Positions 35,167-44,377 of a stretch of 64,000 nucleotides of DNA are shown here, one piece after another. How positions within the stretch are numbered: position 1 is the first letter of the stretch; each line of letters starts with the position of its first letter. This DNA is from Mycobacterium sp. 236(2023). Its GTDB lineage: Bacteria > Actinomycetota > Actinomycetes > Mycobacteriales > Mycobacteriaceae. Below the pieces are notes generated by a model that ran no database searches, was not told where the DNA came from, and saw nothing but the letters and a program-made list of their open reading frames with translations. The DNA lies in NCBI RefSeq assembly GCF_029623955.1, contig NZ_JARSBP010000011.1:46456-110455 (forward strand), read 5' to 3'. Made by a program: the position numbers and the translations under genes.

Positions 35167-35885
35167 AAATCCGTTCGCACAGCTCCGACGCGCCGTCTCC
35201 GGCGCCGTCCCATGCGGTCGACGGTGACACGCAGGGGCACACCCGCAAGGTGATCGTCCAATTGCTCCTGGAATCCGGTCCGACGACGGCAAGCCATATC
35301 GGCGAATGCCTCGGGCTGTCCGCCGCAGGCGTGCGCAGGCATCTCGACGCCCTGATCGACGCGGGTGAGGCGCAGGCCAATGCCGCCGCAGCGTGGCAGC
35401 AGGAAGGCCGCGGCAGGCCCGCCAAGCGCTACCAACTCACCGCTGCGGGCCGGGCCAAACTGGAGCACACCTACGACGACCTGGCCTCGGCTGCCATGCG
35501 ACAGCTGCGTGAGCTCGGCGGCGACGACGCCATCCGTACCTTCGCGCGTCGTCGTATCGACGCCATCCTCGCCGGCGTGGAACCCGTCAGCGAGGAGCCG
35601 TCCGGAGATGATGTCGAGGCCGCGGCCGACCGCATCGCCGACGCGCTCACCGATGCGGGGTACGCCACCACCACGACCAGGGTGGGCGGTCCGCTCCGTG
35701 GTGTCCAGATCTGTCAGCATCACTGTCCGGTGTCGCACGTCGCCGAGCAGTTTCCCGAATTGTGCGAGGCCGAGCAGCAGGCGATGGCCGAAGTACTGGG
35801 TACCCACGTGCAAAGGCTGGCGACCATCGTCAACGGTGACTGTGCGTGTACCACCCACGTCCCGCTCGTGCCGGCCGAGCGATAG
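35163..35885 (+). CDS. sufR: SufR, Fe-S cluster-sensing repressor of the suf operon
   Basis: 240 residues from the GTG at 35163 (MKIRSHSSDAPSP). A winged helix-turn-helix (GPTTASHIGECLGLSAAGVRRHLDALIDAGEA, then RGRPAKRYQLTAAG) is followed by a cluster-binding region with Cys in QICQHHCPVSH, FPELCEAE and GDCACTTH. SufR uses a 4Fe-4S cluster to sense iron-sulfur status and oxidative or nitric-oxide stress and represses suf genes. The frame is open back to 35076 (269 residues); that longer start is possible, but its extra residues do not look like part of the domain. Followed after 72 bp by sufB. Confidence 0.9.
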   Translation: MKIRSHSSDAPSPAPSHAVDGDTQGHTRKVIVQLLLESGPTTASHIGECLGLSAAGVRRHLDALIDAGEAQANAAAAWQQEGRGRPAKRYQLTAAGRAKLEHTYDDLASAAMRQLRELGGDDAIRTFARRRIDAILAGVEPVSEEPSGDDVEAAADRIADALTDAGYATTTTRVGGPLRGVQICQHHCPVSHVAEQFPELCEAEQQAMAEVLGTHVQRLATIVNGDCACTTHVPLVPAER

Positions 35886-35957
35886 CGAAACAGCGATAAC
35901 CCTTCGGCGCACAGCCCGTGCCGGAGGCCACCACAAAAGCAAAAGGAGTGTGTCGCA

Positions 35958-37397
35958 ATGACACTCACACCGGAGGTCAAGCCAGAAGCGCTGACCCAGG
36001 AGGAGACCATTGCCTCCCTGGGCAAGTACGGCTATGGCTGGGCTGACTCCGACGTCGCAGGGGCCAGCGCGCAGCGGGGGCTGTCCGAAGCCGTGGTCCG
36101 CGACATCTCGGCGAAGAAGAGCGAGCCCGAGTGGATGCTCGACATCCGTCTGAAGGCGCTGCGCACGTTCGACAAGAAGCCGATGCCGAACTGGGGGTCC
36201 GACCTCGACGGCATCGATTTCGACAACATCAAGTACTTCGTGCGCTCCAGCGAGAAGCAGGCCGCCACCTGGGACGACCTGCCCGCCGACATCAAGAACA
36301 CCTACGACAAACTGGGCATCCCCGAGGCGGAGAAGCAGCGCCTGGTGTCCGGTGTCGCCGCGCAGTACGAGTCCGAGGTCGTCTACCACTCGATCCGCGA
36401 GGATCTCGAGGCTCAGGGCGTCGTGTTCCTCGATACTGATACGGCGCTCAAGGAGCATCCGGAGCTGTTCAAGGAGTACTTCGGCACCGTGATCCCCGCG
36501 GGCGACAACAAGTTCTCGGCGCTCAACACCGCGGTGTGGTCGGGTGGGTCGTTCATCTACGTCCCCAAGGGTGTGCACGTCGACATCCCGCTGCAGGCCT
36601 ACTTCCGGATCAACACCGAGAACATGGGCCAGTTCGAGCGCACGCTGATCATCGTCGACGAGGACGCCTACGTGCACTACGTCGAAGGCTGCACCGCGCC
36701 GATCTACAAGAGCGACTCGCTGCACAGCGCCGTCGTCGAGATCATCGTCAAGCCGGGCGGCCGTTGCCGCTACACGACGATCCAGAACTGGTCGAACAAC
36801 GTCTTCAACCTGGTCACCAAGCGTGCCCGGGCCGAAGCCGGCGCCACGATGGAATGGGTCGACGGCAACATCGGCTCGAAGGTCACGATGAAGTACCCGG
36901 CCGTGTGGATGACCGGTGAGTACGCCAAGGGCGAGGTGCTCTCAGTGGCGTTCGCCGGCGAGGGGCAGCACCAGGACACCGGCGCCAAGATGCTGCACCT
37001 GGCGCCCAACACCTCGAGCAACATCATCTCCAAGTCGGTGGCCCGCGGCGGTGGCCGCGCGTCCTACCGTGGCCTGGTTCAGGTCAACAAGGGTGCACAC
37101 GGCAGCAAGTCGAGCGTGAAATGCGATGCGCTGCTTGTCGATACGGTGAGCCGCTCCGACACGTACCCGTACGTTGACATCCGTGAGGACGACGTCACGA
37201 TGGGCCACGAGGCCACCGTGTCGAAGGTCAGCGAGGACCAGATGTTCTATCTGATGAGCCGCGGCATGACCGAGGACGAGGCGATGGCCATGGTGGTCCG
37301 CGGCTTCGTCGAGCCGATCGCCAAGGAACTCCCGATGGAGTACGCGTTGGAGCTCAACCGGCTGATCGAGCTGCAGATGGAAGGCGCGGTCGGATAA
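35958..37397 (+). CDS. sufB: Fe-S scaffold complex subunit SufB (no intein)
   Basis: Core subunit of the SufBCD scaffold for Fe-S cluster assembly. 479 residues, ATG with AAAAGGAG at RBS distance. Family blocks: YVHYVEGCTAPIYKSDSLH, RCRYTTIQNWSNNVFNL, TGAKMLHLAPNTSSNIISKS, VKCDALLVDTVSRSDTYPY, EATVSKVSEDQMFYLMSRG and RGFVEPIAKELPMEYALELN. In M. tuberculosis sufB is split by an intein and is nearly twice as long; here the reading frame is uninterrupted across the whole protein. Second gene of the suf operon. Confidence 0.97.
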   Translation: MTLTPEVKPEALTQEETIASLGKYGYGWADSDVAGASAQRGLSEAVVRDISAKKSEPEWMLDIRLKALRTFDKKPMPNWGSDLDGIDFDNIKYFVRSSEKQAATWDDLPADIKNTYDKLGIPEAEKQRLVSGVAAQYESEVVYHSIREDLEAQGVVFLDTDTALKEHPELFKEYFGTVIPAGDNKFSALNTAVWSGGSFIYVPKGVHVDIPLQAYFRINTENMGQFERTLIIVDEDAYVHYVEGCTAPIYKSDSLHSAVVEIIVKPGGRCRYTTIQNWSNNVFNLVTKRARAEAGATMEWVDGNIGSKVTMKYPAVWMTGEYAKGEVLSVAFAGEGQHQDTGAKMLHLAPNTSSNIISKSVARGGGRASYRGLVQVNKGAHGSKSSVKCDALLVDTVSRSDTYPYVDIREDDVTMGHEATVSKVSEDQMFYLMSRGMTEDEAMAMVVRGFVEPIAKELPMEYALELNRLIELQMEGAVG

Positions 37398-37399
37398 CA

Positions 37400-38578
37400 G
37401 TGGTTTCGAATTTGACTGAGGCTGCCGAAGGGATCATCAAAAACAAGGGCGAGCTCTTTTCGTCCTTCGACGTGAACGCCTTCGAGGTGCCCGGCGGCCG
37501 CGACGAACTGTGGCGCTTCACCCCGTTGAAGCGGCTGCGTGGGCTCCACGACGGTTCGGCACAGCCCAGTGGCAGCGCCGCCGTCACCGTCAGCGAAGGT
37601 CCCGGCGTCACCGTTGAGACGGTGCAGCGCGGCGACCAGCGGCTCGGACAGGCCGGCGTGCCCTCCGACCGCGTTGCTGCGCAGGCATTTTCGTCATTCG
37701 AGTCGGCGACCATCGTCACCGTTGCGCGTGACACCGAGATCGCCGAACCCATCGAGATCATCATCGACGGTCCTGGTGAAGGTGCGGTCGCCTACGGGCA
37801 CCTGCAGATCCGGGTCGAGGAACTCTCGCGGGCGATCATCGTCGTGGACCTGCGCGGCAGCGGCATCTACGCCGACAACGTCGAGATCATCGTCGGCGAC
37901 TCGGCCGGCGTCGGCGTCATCTGGATCGCCGACTGGGCCGATGACACGGTGCACGTCAGCTCCCACCACGCCAGGCTGGGCAAGGACGCGGTCCTCGGAC
38001 ATGTCAACGTGACCCTCGGCGGCGACGTGGTCCGCACGACGGCCGCGGTGCGCTACGACGGGCCCGGCGGCGACGCCCAGATGCTCGGCACGTACTTCGC
38101 CGACGACGGACAGCATTTCGAGGCGCGACTGCTGGTCGATCACTCACAGCCCAACTGCAAGTCCGATGTGCTGTACAAGGGTGCGCTGCAAGGTGATCCG
38201 GAATCCAAGAAACCCGATGCGCACACCGTGTGGATCGGCGACGTGTTGATCCGGGCCGAGGCGACCGGTACCGACACCTTCGAGGTGAACCGCAATCTGG
38301 TGCTGACCGACGGCGCTCGCGCCGACTCGGTGCCCAACCTTGAGATCGAGACGGGCGAGATCGCCGGCGCCGGGCACGCCAGTGCCACAGGGCGTTTCGA
38401 CGATGAACAACTCTTCTATCTGCGTGCACGCGGCATCCCCGAGGATGTGGCCCGACGCCTGGTGGTGCGCGGCTTCTTCAACGAGATCATCGCGAAGATC
38501 GCCGTCCCCGCCGTGCGTGAACGCCTCACCGAAGCCATCGAACGAGAACTAGCAATCACTGAAGCGAGAACCCACTGA
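37400..38578 (+). CDS. sufD: Fe-S scaffold complex subunit SufD
   Basis: Partner of SufB in the SufBCD complex, involved in iron entry. 392 residues, GTG start two bases after the sufB stop. Typical N-terminus with FEVPGGRDELWRFTPLKRL and beta-helix core ending DEQLFYLRARGIPEDVARRLVVRGFFNEIIAKI, the C-terminal signature shared with SufB. The tight spacing gives co-translation with sufB. Confidence 0.96.
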   Translation: MVSNLTEAAEGIIKNKGELFSSFDVNAFEVPGGRDELWRFTPLKRLRGLHDGSAQPSGSAAVTVSEGPGVTVETVQRGDQRLGQAGVPSDRVAAQAFSSFESATIVTVARDTEIAEPIEIIIDGPGEGAVAYGHLQIRVEELSRAIIVVDLRGSGIYADNVEIIVGDSAGVGVIWIADWADDTVHVSSHHARLGKDAVLGHVNVTLGGDVVRTTAAVRYDGPGGDAQMLGTYFADDGQHFEARLLVDHSQPNCKSDVLYKGALQGDPESKKPDAHTVWIGDVLIRAEATGTDTFEVNRNLVLTDGARADSVPNLEIETGEIAGAGHASATGRFDDEQLFYLRARGIPEDVARRLVVRGFFNEIIAKIAVPAVRERLTEAIERELAITEARTH

Positions 38579-38579
38579 C

Positions 38580-39350
38580 ATGACCACACTGGAAATCAAG
38601 GACCTGCACGCCTCCGTCTTCACCCCCGAGGGTGACGAGGTGCCCATCCTCAAAGGCGTGAACCTGACTGTGAAGTCGGGGGAGACGCATGCGGTCATGG
38701 GCCCCAACGGGTCCGGCAAGTCGACGCTGTCCTACGCGATCGCCGGCCATCCCAAGTACACCGTCACCTCCGGTTCGATCACGCTTGACGGCGAGGATGT
38801 GCTGGAGATGAGCATCGACGAGCGTGCTCGCGCCGGCCTGTTCCTCGCGATGCAGTACCCCGTCGAGGTGCCCGGCGTGTCGATGTCGAACTTCCTTCGC
38901 ACGGCGGCCACCGCGGTCCGCGGCGAGGCGCCCAAGCTGCGGCACTGGGTCAAAGAAGTCAAGGGTGCGATGACCGACCTGGACATCGACCCGTCGTTCG
39001 GCGAACGCAGTGTCAACGAGGGCTTCTCGGGCGGTGAGAAGAAGCGCCACGAGATCCTGCAGCTCGGTCTGCTGAAGCCGAAGATCGCCATCCTCGACGA
39101 GACCGACTCCGGTCTGGACGTCGACGCGCTGCGTGTCGTCAGCGAGGGCGTGAACCGCTACAAGGACGCCGAAGACGGTGGCGTGCTGCTGATCACCCAC
39201 TACACGCGGATCCTGCGCTACATCAAGCCGCAGTTCGTTCACGTGTTCGTCGGCGGCCGGATCATCGAATCCGGCGGCCCCGAGCTGGCCGACGAACTCG
39301 AAGAGAACGGCTACGAGCGCTTCACGCAGGCTGCCGCCGCAGGAGCCTGA
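38580..39350 (+). CDS. sufC: Fe-S assembly ATPase SufC
   Basis: ABC-type ATPase that drives conformational change of SufBCD. 256 residues. Walker A MGPNGSGKSTLSYAI, signature NEGFSGGEKKRHEILQL, Walker B IAILDETDSGLDVDAL and switch His in LITHYTRIL. The ETDSGLD form of Walker B distinguishes SufC from transport ATPases. Starts one base after the sufD stop. Confidence 0.97.
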   Translation: MTTLEIKDLHASVFTPEGDEVPILKGVNLTVKSGETHAVMGPNGSGKSTLSYAIAGHPKYTVTSGSITLDGEDVLEMSIDERARAGLFLAMQYPVEVPGVSMSNFLRTAATAVRGEAPKLRHWVKEVKGAMTDLDIDPSFGERSVNEGFSGGEKKRHEILQLGLLKPKIAILDETDSGLDVDALRVVSEGVNRYKDAEDGGVLLITHYTRILRYIKPQFVHVFVGGRIIESGGPELADELEENGYERFTQAAAAGA

Positions 39351-39351
39351 C

Positions 39352-40614
39352 ATGACGGCCGCACGCACGCTCGACCTGACGGCCATCAGGGCCGACTTCC
39401 CGATTCTGAGCCGGGTGATGCGCGGCGGAAACCAGCTGGCGTATCTGGACTCCGGGGCGACATCACAGAAGCCGCTGGCCGTGCTCGACGCCGAGCGGGA
39501 GTTCCTGCTGAACTCCAACGGCGCAGTGCACCGTGGCGCGCATCAGCTGATGGAGGAGTCGACCGACGCCTACGAACAGGGCCGCGAGGACATCGCGTCG
39601 TTCGTCGGTGCCGACTCCGACGAGCTGGTGTTCACCAAGAACGCCACCGAGGCGATCAACCTGGTGGCGTATGCGCTGGGGGACAAGCGGTTCGAGAACG
39701 CGATCGGTCCGGGCGACGTCATCGTCACCACCGAGCTCGAGCATCATGCGAACCTGGTGCCGTGGCAGGAGCTCGCCCTGCGTACCGGGGCGACGCTGAA
39801 GTGGTACGGCGTTGTTTCCGAGGGGCCCGAAGCCGGACGGATCGATCTCGATTCGCTCCAGCTCGATGACCGCGTGAAAGTCGTTGCTTTCAGCCATCAT
39901 TCGAATGTGACGGGCGCAGTCGCGCCGGTGGCCGAGTTGGTCGCCAGGGCCAAAGCCGTCGGCGCGCTCGTGCTGCTGGACGCCTGCCAGTCCGTGCCGC
40001 ACCAGCCGGTGGACTTCCATGCACTCGACGTCGACTTCGCGGCGTTCTCGGGCCACAAGATGCTTGGGCCGACCGGTATCGGTGTGCTCTACGGGCGCCG
40101 TGAATTGCTGGCCGCGCTGCCCCCGTTCCTGACCGGTGGGTCGATGATCGAGACCGTCACGATGGAGGCCACGACCTTCGCGCCCGCCCCGCAGCGCTTC
40201 GAGGCCGGCACCCCGATGACGTCGCAGGTTGTCGGATTGGCAGCTGCCGCAAGGTATCTGGATGCGATCGGGATGGCTGCGGTGGAAGAGCACGAGCAGG
40301 AGTTGGTCGCCGCGGCGCTGGCCGGGCTGTCCGAGATCGAGGGCGTCCGGATCATCGGGCCGACCTCGATGGGCCACCGTGGCTCGCCGGTGTCGTTCGT
40401 CGTGGACGGTGTCCACGCCCACGATGTGGGACAGGTTCTCGACGACGAAGGTGTCGCCGTGCGGGTGGGCCACCATTGCGCGTGGCCGCTGCACCGGCGG
40501 TTCGGGATCGCCGCCACCGCGCGGGCGTCGTTCGCGGTCTACAACACGGTCGAGGAAGTGGACCGGCTCGTCGCCGGTGTGCGTCGCGCCGTCGAGTTCT
40601 TCGGGCGGGACTAG
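39352..40614 (+). CDS. sufS: SufS-type cysteine desulfurase
   Basis: PLP enzyme that takes sulfur from cysteine and passes it to SufU. 420 residues. Motifs: YLDSGATSQKPLAVLDAE, HHANLVPWQE, the PLP Lys in AFSGHKMLGPTGIGVLYG, and the persulfide Cys in RVGHHCAWPLHRRFG. Start one base after the sufC stop; the stop overlaps the sufU start (TAGTG). Confidence 0.97.
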   Translation: MTAARTLDLTAIRADFPILSRVMRGGNQLAYLDSGATSQKPLAVLDAEREFLLNSNGAVHRGAHQLMEESTDAYEQGREDIASFVGADSDELVFTKNATEAINLVAYALGDKRFENAIGPGDVIVTTELEHHANLVPWQELALRTGATLKWYGVVSEGPEAGRIDLDSLQLDDRVKVVAFSHHSNVTGAVAPVAELVARAKAVGALVLLDACQSVPHQPVDFHALDVDFAAFSGHKMLGPTGIGVLYGRRELLAALPPFLTGGSMIETVTMEATTFAPAPQRFEAGTPMTSQVVGLAAAARYLDAIGMAAVEEHEQELVAAALAGLSEIEGVRIIGPTSMGHRGSPVSFVVDGVHAHDVGQVLDDEGVAVRVGHHCAWPLHRRFGIAATARASFAVYNTVEEVDRLVAGVRRAVEFFGRD

Positions 40615-41075
40615 TGCGGCTGGAGCAGATCTACCAGGAAGTGATCCTGGACCACTACAAGCACCCGCATCACCGGGGGCTGCGTGAGCCGTTTGCCGCC
40701 GAGGTGCACCACGTCAACCCCACCTGCGGTGACGAGGTGACGTTGCGCGTCTCGCTGTCCGACGACGGCGACACGGTCACCGACATCTCGTACGACGGCC
40801 AGGGATGCTCCATCAGTCAGGCCGCGACATCGGTGCTCACCGATCAGGTGATCGGCCAGACGGTCGGGGATGCCCTCAAGACGGTCGCGGCATTCTCGGA
40901 GATGGTGTCGTCGCGCGGGAAGATCGACGGAGATGAGGACGTTCTCGGCGACGGCATCGCCTTCGCGGGAGTGTCGAAGTACCCGGCGCGGGTGAAGTGC
41001 GCGCTGCTGGGGTGGACGGCGTTCAAAGCAGCGCTCGCGGAGGCCCACGGGCCCGAGAATTCAGAGGAGAACTGA
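40614..41075 (+). CDS. sufU: SufU zinc-dependent sulfurtransferase
   Basis: Receives persulfide sulfur from SufS in Gram-positive-type suf systems. 153 residues from the GTG overlapping the sufS stop; MRLEQIYQEVILDHYKHPHH is the family N-terminus. The three zinc Cys are in HVNPTCGDEVTL, YDGQGCSISQAA and ARVKCALLGW. The SufU-specific insertion between the second and third Cys (GKIDGDEDVLGDGIAF) is present, separating it from IscU scaffolds. Stop overlaps the sufT ATG. Confidence 0.96.
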   Translation: MRLEQIYQEVILDHYKHPHHRGLREPFAAEVHHVNPTCGDEVTLRVSLSDDGDTVTDISYDGQGCSISQAATSVLTDQVIGQTVGDALKTVAAFSEMVSSRGKIDGDEDVLGDGIAFAGVSKYPARVKCALLGWTAFKAALAEAHGPENSEEN

Positions 41076-41422
41076 TGAGTGATACGGCAGTCCCGAATGA
41101 CGAACTGCTCGCCGATGTCGAAGAGGCGATGCGCGACGTCGTCGATCCTGAACTCGGCATCAACGTCGTCGACCTCGGTCTGGTCTACGGCATCAATCTG
41201 GAGAGCAGCGACTCCGGCCAGGTGGCGCTGATCGACATGACACTGACATCGGCTGCATGCCCGCTGACCGACGTCATCGAAGACCAGACCCGCACTGCCC
41301 TGGTCGGTGCCAGCTTGGTCCAAGACATCAAGATCAACTGGGTGTGGAATCCGCCGTGGGGCCCGGACAAGATCACCGATGACGGTCGCGAACAGTTGAG
41401 GGCGCTCGGCTTCACCGTCTAG
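41075..41422 (+). CDS. sufT: SufT (DUF59/MIP18-type) Fe-S maturation factor
   Basis: 115 residues. DUF59 fold with EEAMRDVVDPELGINVVDLGLVYGI, LTSAACPLTDVIEDQ and WNPPWGPDKITDDGREQLRALG. SufT proteins support Fe-S maturation when demand is high. It completes the suf run sufR-B-D-C-S-U-T, in the order of Rv1460-Rv1466, with an ATG overlapping the sufU stop. Confidence 0.93.
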   Translation: MSDTAVPNDELLADVEEAMRDVVDPELGINVVDLGLVYGINLESSDSGQVALIDMTLTSAACPLTDVIEDQTRTALVGASLVQDIKINWVWNPPWGPDKITDDGREQLRALGFTV

Positions 41423-41435
41423 CCACCGTCGCGCT

Positions 41436-41972
41436 GTGGTCACGATCCCGGCACCGGTGTGGCGCTACGGCTTCGCTGTCCGCGCCGTGGTCCTCGGTGG
41501 CTCTGCGGGCGGGTGTCTCGGCGTCCTGGCGTGGCTGGATTCCGGCTTCTGGATCACCGGTGTCATCGTCCTGGTGGTCGTCGGCGCCTTCTACGGCACC
41601 TGGATGGCGCGGCGCATGACAAAGTACTGGCCCAACTCGGTGGAGCTTTCCGGCGGCGAGCGGGTCGCGGTCGTCGACGCGGCTCGGTCGGGCGAACCGG
41701 TTGGCGACGAGCGTCTGGCACAGTCGGTCGCGGCGTACGCGCGCGGACTGCACACCGCGGCGGGGGACTCTCGGATGCTGCGGTGGGTCGTCGCCGTCGT
41801 TCTCGTGGTGGCAATCGGCACCGCGGTGTGGGACGGGTTCTTCGGCTCGTGGGGCAATCTCATCGCCTCGGCGGTCTATCTCGCGGCGTTGCTCGTCGAG
41901 GTGTTCTGGTGGCCGAGGCGCCAGCGTGACCTGCTGGCGAACGCGGATCGGGCGGCCGCGCAGAGCCACTGA
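41436..41972 (+). CDS. Small integral membrane protein, function unknown
   Basis: 178 residues, GTG start 13 bases after sufT, so probably on the suf transcript. Two hydrophobic pairs: VRAVVLGGSAGGCLGVLAWL with WITGVIVLVVVGAFYGTWM, then WVVAVVLVVAIGTAVWDGFF with LIASAVYLAALLVEVFWW. Between them is a ~60-residue soluble loop (SVELSGGERVAVVDAARSGE). No enzymatic motif. I do not recognise a characterised family. Confidence 0.75.
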   Translation: MVTIPAPVWRYGFAVRAVVLGGSAGGCLGVLAWLDSGFWITGVIVLVVVGAFYGTWMARRMTKYWPNSVELSGGERVAVVDAARSGEPVGDERLAQSVAAYARGLHTAAGDSRMLRWVVAVVLVVAIGTAVWDGFFGSWGNLIASAVYLAALLVEVFWWPRRQRDLLANADRAAAQSH

Positions 41973-42425
41973 GTTGCTCCACGCGCTATCGGCTATTTTT
42001 CCGCTTGCGCGCTCGCGGGTCCTCTGCGCGCGAAAACTGTTGGGGCATCAGGGATTCATCGGTTCTGTACCCCCCTGCGTGGACACCTGGCGAACAATTT
42101 TTCTTACGCTGAAAATGCGCACTCCGCACCATTAAATACGTCCGGAACATGTTGTTTATGAACGGCAAATTCTTACCCGAAAAATATTTGCAGTAATGGC
42201 TCGCGCGGATCTGGGCGGTTCGCTAACGTTTGCTGTGCACATCGCGTCGACCGAGGGGAGTTGGCAGAGGTCGTGTCTTACTAGCTTCTAGCTCGCATGT
42301 TGCGCGGTAAATCAAGCGCCGCGTCCCACTGTTCGATTGGTTCGCTCGGAGGCTGCGAATCGATCGAATACACATTCTTTCTCGACTTCGTTTTCGAGAC
42401 ACCTGTACGAGAAATGGGCTTTGTT
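41973..42425. other. AT-rich intergenic region upstream of the GH16 gene
   Basis: About 450 bp without a credible gene; the ATG-led frames inside are 6-12 codons. The stretch 42090-42200 is clearly AT-richer than its surroundings (TTTTTCTTACG, TTAAATACG, AAAAATATTTGC). Such patches in mycobacteria are often promoter regions or targets of the silencer Lsr2. No RNA gene is apparent. It probably carries the GH16 promoter; I could not pick one convincing -10/-35 pair. Confidence 0.5.
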
Positions 42426-43958
42426 ATGCATAAGCGTCGGCGCAAGGGGAAGCGCACGGGGAGCGGCAAACACTGGTTGGCGGGTTCGGTCATGGCGGCT
42501 GGGCTTGGCGCTGCGGTGATGACGGGCACGGCGACCGCATCGGCGAGTACCGATGATTCGGGTGCCTCAGGAGCATCGACATCGGCGTCGTCGGACGCGC
42601 CGGCGACGAAGGCCAGCCGCAATGCCGAGAAGGACGCCACGAAGGACGAGGCCGCCGAGTCGGCGTCTGACACGGACGACACCGAAACCGATACCGCGGA
42701 CGACACCGAGGCAGACGACAAGGACACCGACGGAGTCAGTGTCGAGGAAGACACCGTCGCCGACGAGGCTGCCGAGGACCCCGACGACGACACGGCGGAC
42801 TTATACGGACGTCATGCGGCCAAGCCCTCGAACACCACGCCCTCGAACACGGAGACGGCCACCCCGAAGTCAGAGCAGGAACCCGCCGCCGACATCGCCA
42901 CCGCGCCCGTCGCGTTGCGCGCGGCCGCTACCGCCCCGGCGACGGATCCGGTCCTGGTCGCCGCCGCCACCAGCACCAAGGTGACGCTCGGCTCGATGAT
43001 CGTCGACATGCTCTATTCGTGGGGCATTCGCAGCAGCAAGATGGGCACCAACTGGCTGGACATCAAGGTGTCCAAGTCGACCGAAACCCGTTGGCTGACC
43101 AGACGCGCGGAGATCTACCGCAACGTCGTGATCCCGGAGCCCGAGAATCCGACCGAGCCGGAGGAGCCCAACGAGCCGGAGCAGCCGTCGGGTCCGAAAC
43201 TGTTGTGGGAGACCAACTTCTCCAGCATGGCCGAGGCGATGAAGTACTGGGGCTTCCAGACTGGTCGCTGGGGGCAGTCGGCCGGCGAAAATCAGTACTA
43301 CACCGATGGCGACAACGTCTACATCGACGCCGACGGCAACCTCGTCATCGATGCGCGCAGAGAAGCCACGCCCGACAACTTGGGCTCGCCGAACAACTAC
43401 ACGTCGGCCCGCATCGTGACGATGGGCAAGCAGTCGTTCGGTGTCGGCCAGCGCATCGTGGCCCGCATCCAGATGCCTGTCACCAAGGGTGTGCTCCCGG
43501 CGTTCTGGTCAGTCGGACTGGAACCCGGGCATGAATTCGACTGGCCCCGCCAGGGTGAGATCGACATCGTCGAGATCCCGACCTTGGGTACCCCGGCCTC
43601 GGCGGGGGCCTGGAGTGGCAACATCCACGGCCCGTCGGCGGCCAACAACACCGTCGACGTCAAGTTGCACAACATCGGTGCCGACCTCGGCGTCGACGTG
43701 TCGCAGGGCTTTCACGAGTACGGCATCGACTGGCACGCCGACCGGATCGTCTGGCACGTCGACGGCGTCGAAATGGGTCAGATCACCAAGGCGCAGTATG
43801 AGGCGCTCGGCGGCAACTGGACGCCGTTCTCCGGCGCCTGGGACCACTATCTGATCCTCAACGTCGCGGTCGGCAACCCGTGGAACGGCGATCCGGATCC
43901 GTCGAAGCCATTCTCGGCGCAGATGAAGGTCGATTGGGTGAAGGCCTACGATCTGTAG
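42426..43958 (+). CDS. Secreted family 16 glycoside hydrolase (beta-glucanase type)
   Basis: 510 residues from the ATG at 42426; ATGs at 42414 and 42297 are in frame. The N-terminus KRRRKGKRTGSGKHWLAGSVMAAGLGAAVM is a twin-basic, long signal peptide ending near TATASA. Then come about 100 acidic Asp/Glu/Ser/Thr-rich residues, a Pro-Glu linker (PENPTEPEEPNEPEQP) and the GH16 domain. The catalytic motif is EIDIVE near residues 378-383 (nucleophile and acid/base Glu), with FHEYGIDWHADRIVWHVDG and a C-terminal KVDWVKAYDL. Family members cut beta-1,3 or beta-1,3/1,4-glucans. It separates sufT from trxA, where M. tuberculosis has other genes. Confidence 0.88.
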   Translation: MHKRRRKGKRTGSGKHWLAGSVMAAGLGAAVMTGTATASASTDDSGASGASTSASSDAPATKASRNAEKDATKDEAAESASDTDDTETDTADDTEADDKDTDGVSVEEDTVADEAAEDPDDDTADLYGRHAAKPSNTTPSNTETATPKSEQEPAADIATAPVALRAAATAPATDPVLVAAATSTKVTLGSMIVDMLYSWGIRSSKMGTNWLDIKVSKSTETRWLTRRAEIYRNVVIPEPENPTEPEEPNEPEQPSGPKLLWETNFSSMAEAMKYWGFQTGRWGQSAGENQYYTDGDNVYIDADGNLVIDARREATPDNLGSPNNYTSARIVTMGKQSFGVGQRIVARIQMPVTKGVLPAFWSVGLEPGHEFDWPRQGEIDIVEIPTLGTPASAGAWSGNIHGPSAANNTVDVKLHNIGADLGVDVSQGFHEYGIDWHADRIVWHVDGVEMGQITKAQYEALGGNWTPFSGAWDHYLILNVAVGNPWNGDPDPSKPFSAQMKVDWVKAYDL

Positions 43959-44005
43959 ACAGGAACCAGAGGAACACAGCCGACCGACGAAGCGTTGAGG
44001 TACAC

Positions 44006-44368
44006 GTGGCTACCCAAGACATCACCGCCGAACAGTTCAACGACACCATCAACGACAACGACATCGTTCTGGTGGATTTCTGGGCGTCGTGGTGCGGTCC
44101 GTGTCGTGCGTTCGCGCCGACCTTCTCGGCGTCGTCGGAGAAGCATCCCGACGTGTTCTACGCGAAGGTCGACACCGAGGCCGAGCAGCAGCTCGCCGCC
44201 GCGGCCGACATCCGCTCCATCCCGACGCTGATGGCGTTCAAGAAGGGCAAGCTGGTGTTCAACCAGGCGGGTGCGCTGCCGCCGGCGGCCTTGGAAGACC
44301 TCATCCAGCAGGTCAAGGATTTCGACGTCGACGCGGCCATCGCGTCGCAGGAGGACGGTCAGTCCTGA
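44006..44368 (+). CDS. trxA: Thioredoxin
   Basis: Small dithiol oxidoreductase. 120 residues, GTG start with TTGAGG upstream. Active site FWASWCGPCRAFAPTF; cis-Pro loop RSIPTLMAFKKGKLVFNQAGALP. The sequence resembles Rv1470 (annotated trxA), which also lies just before echA12; no trxB1-like gene is present between them here. Reductase supply must come from elsewhere. Confidence 0.94.
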   Translation: MATQDITAEQFNDTINDNDIVLVDFWASWCGPCRAFAPTFSASSEKHPDVFYAKVDTEAEQQLAAAADIRSIPTLMAFKKGKLVFNQAGALPPAALEDLIQQVKDFDVDAAIASQEDGQS

Positions 44369-44377
44369 CCGGCTAAC

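Noticed and set aside
35112..36725. 537-residue open frame antisense to sufR and sufB
   Set aside because: Covers two conserved genes on the other strand; a GC-driven shadow with low-complexity Val/Gly/Asp composition.
36650..37150. Possible intein in SufB
   Set aside because: Checked because M. tuberculosis SufB has one; the conserved SufB blocks are contiguous and total length is 479 residues.
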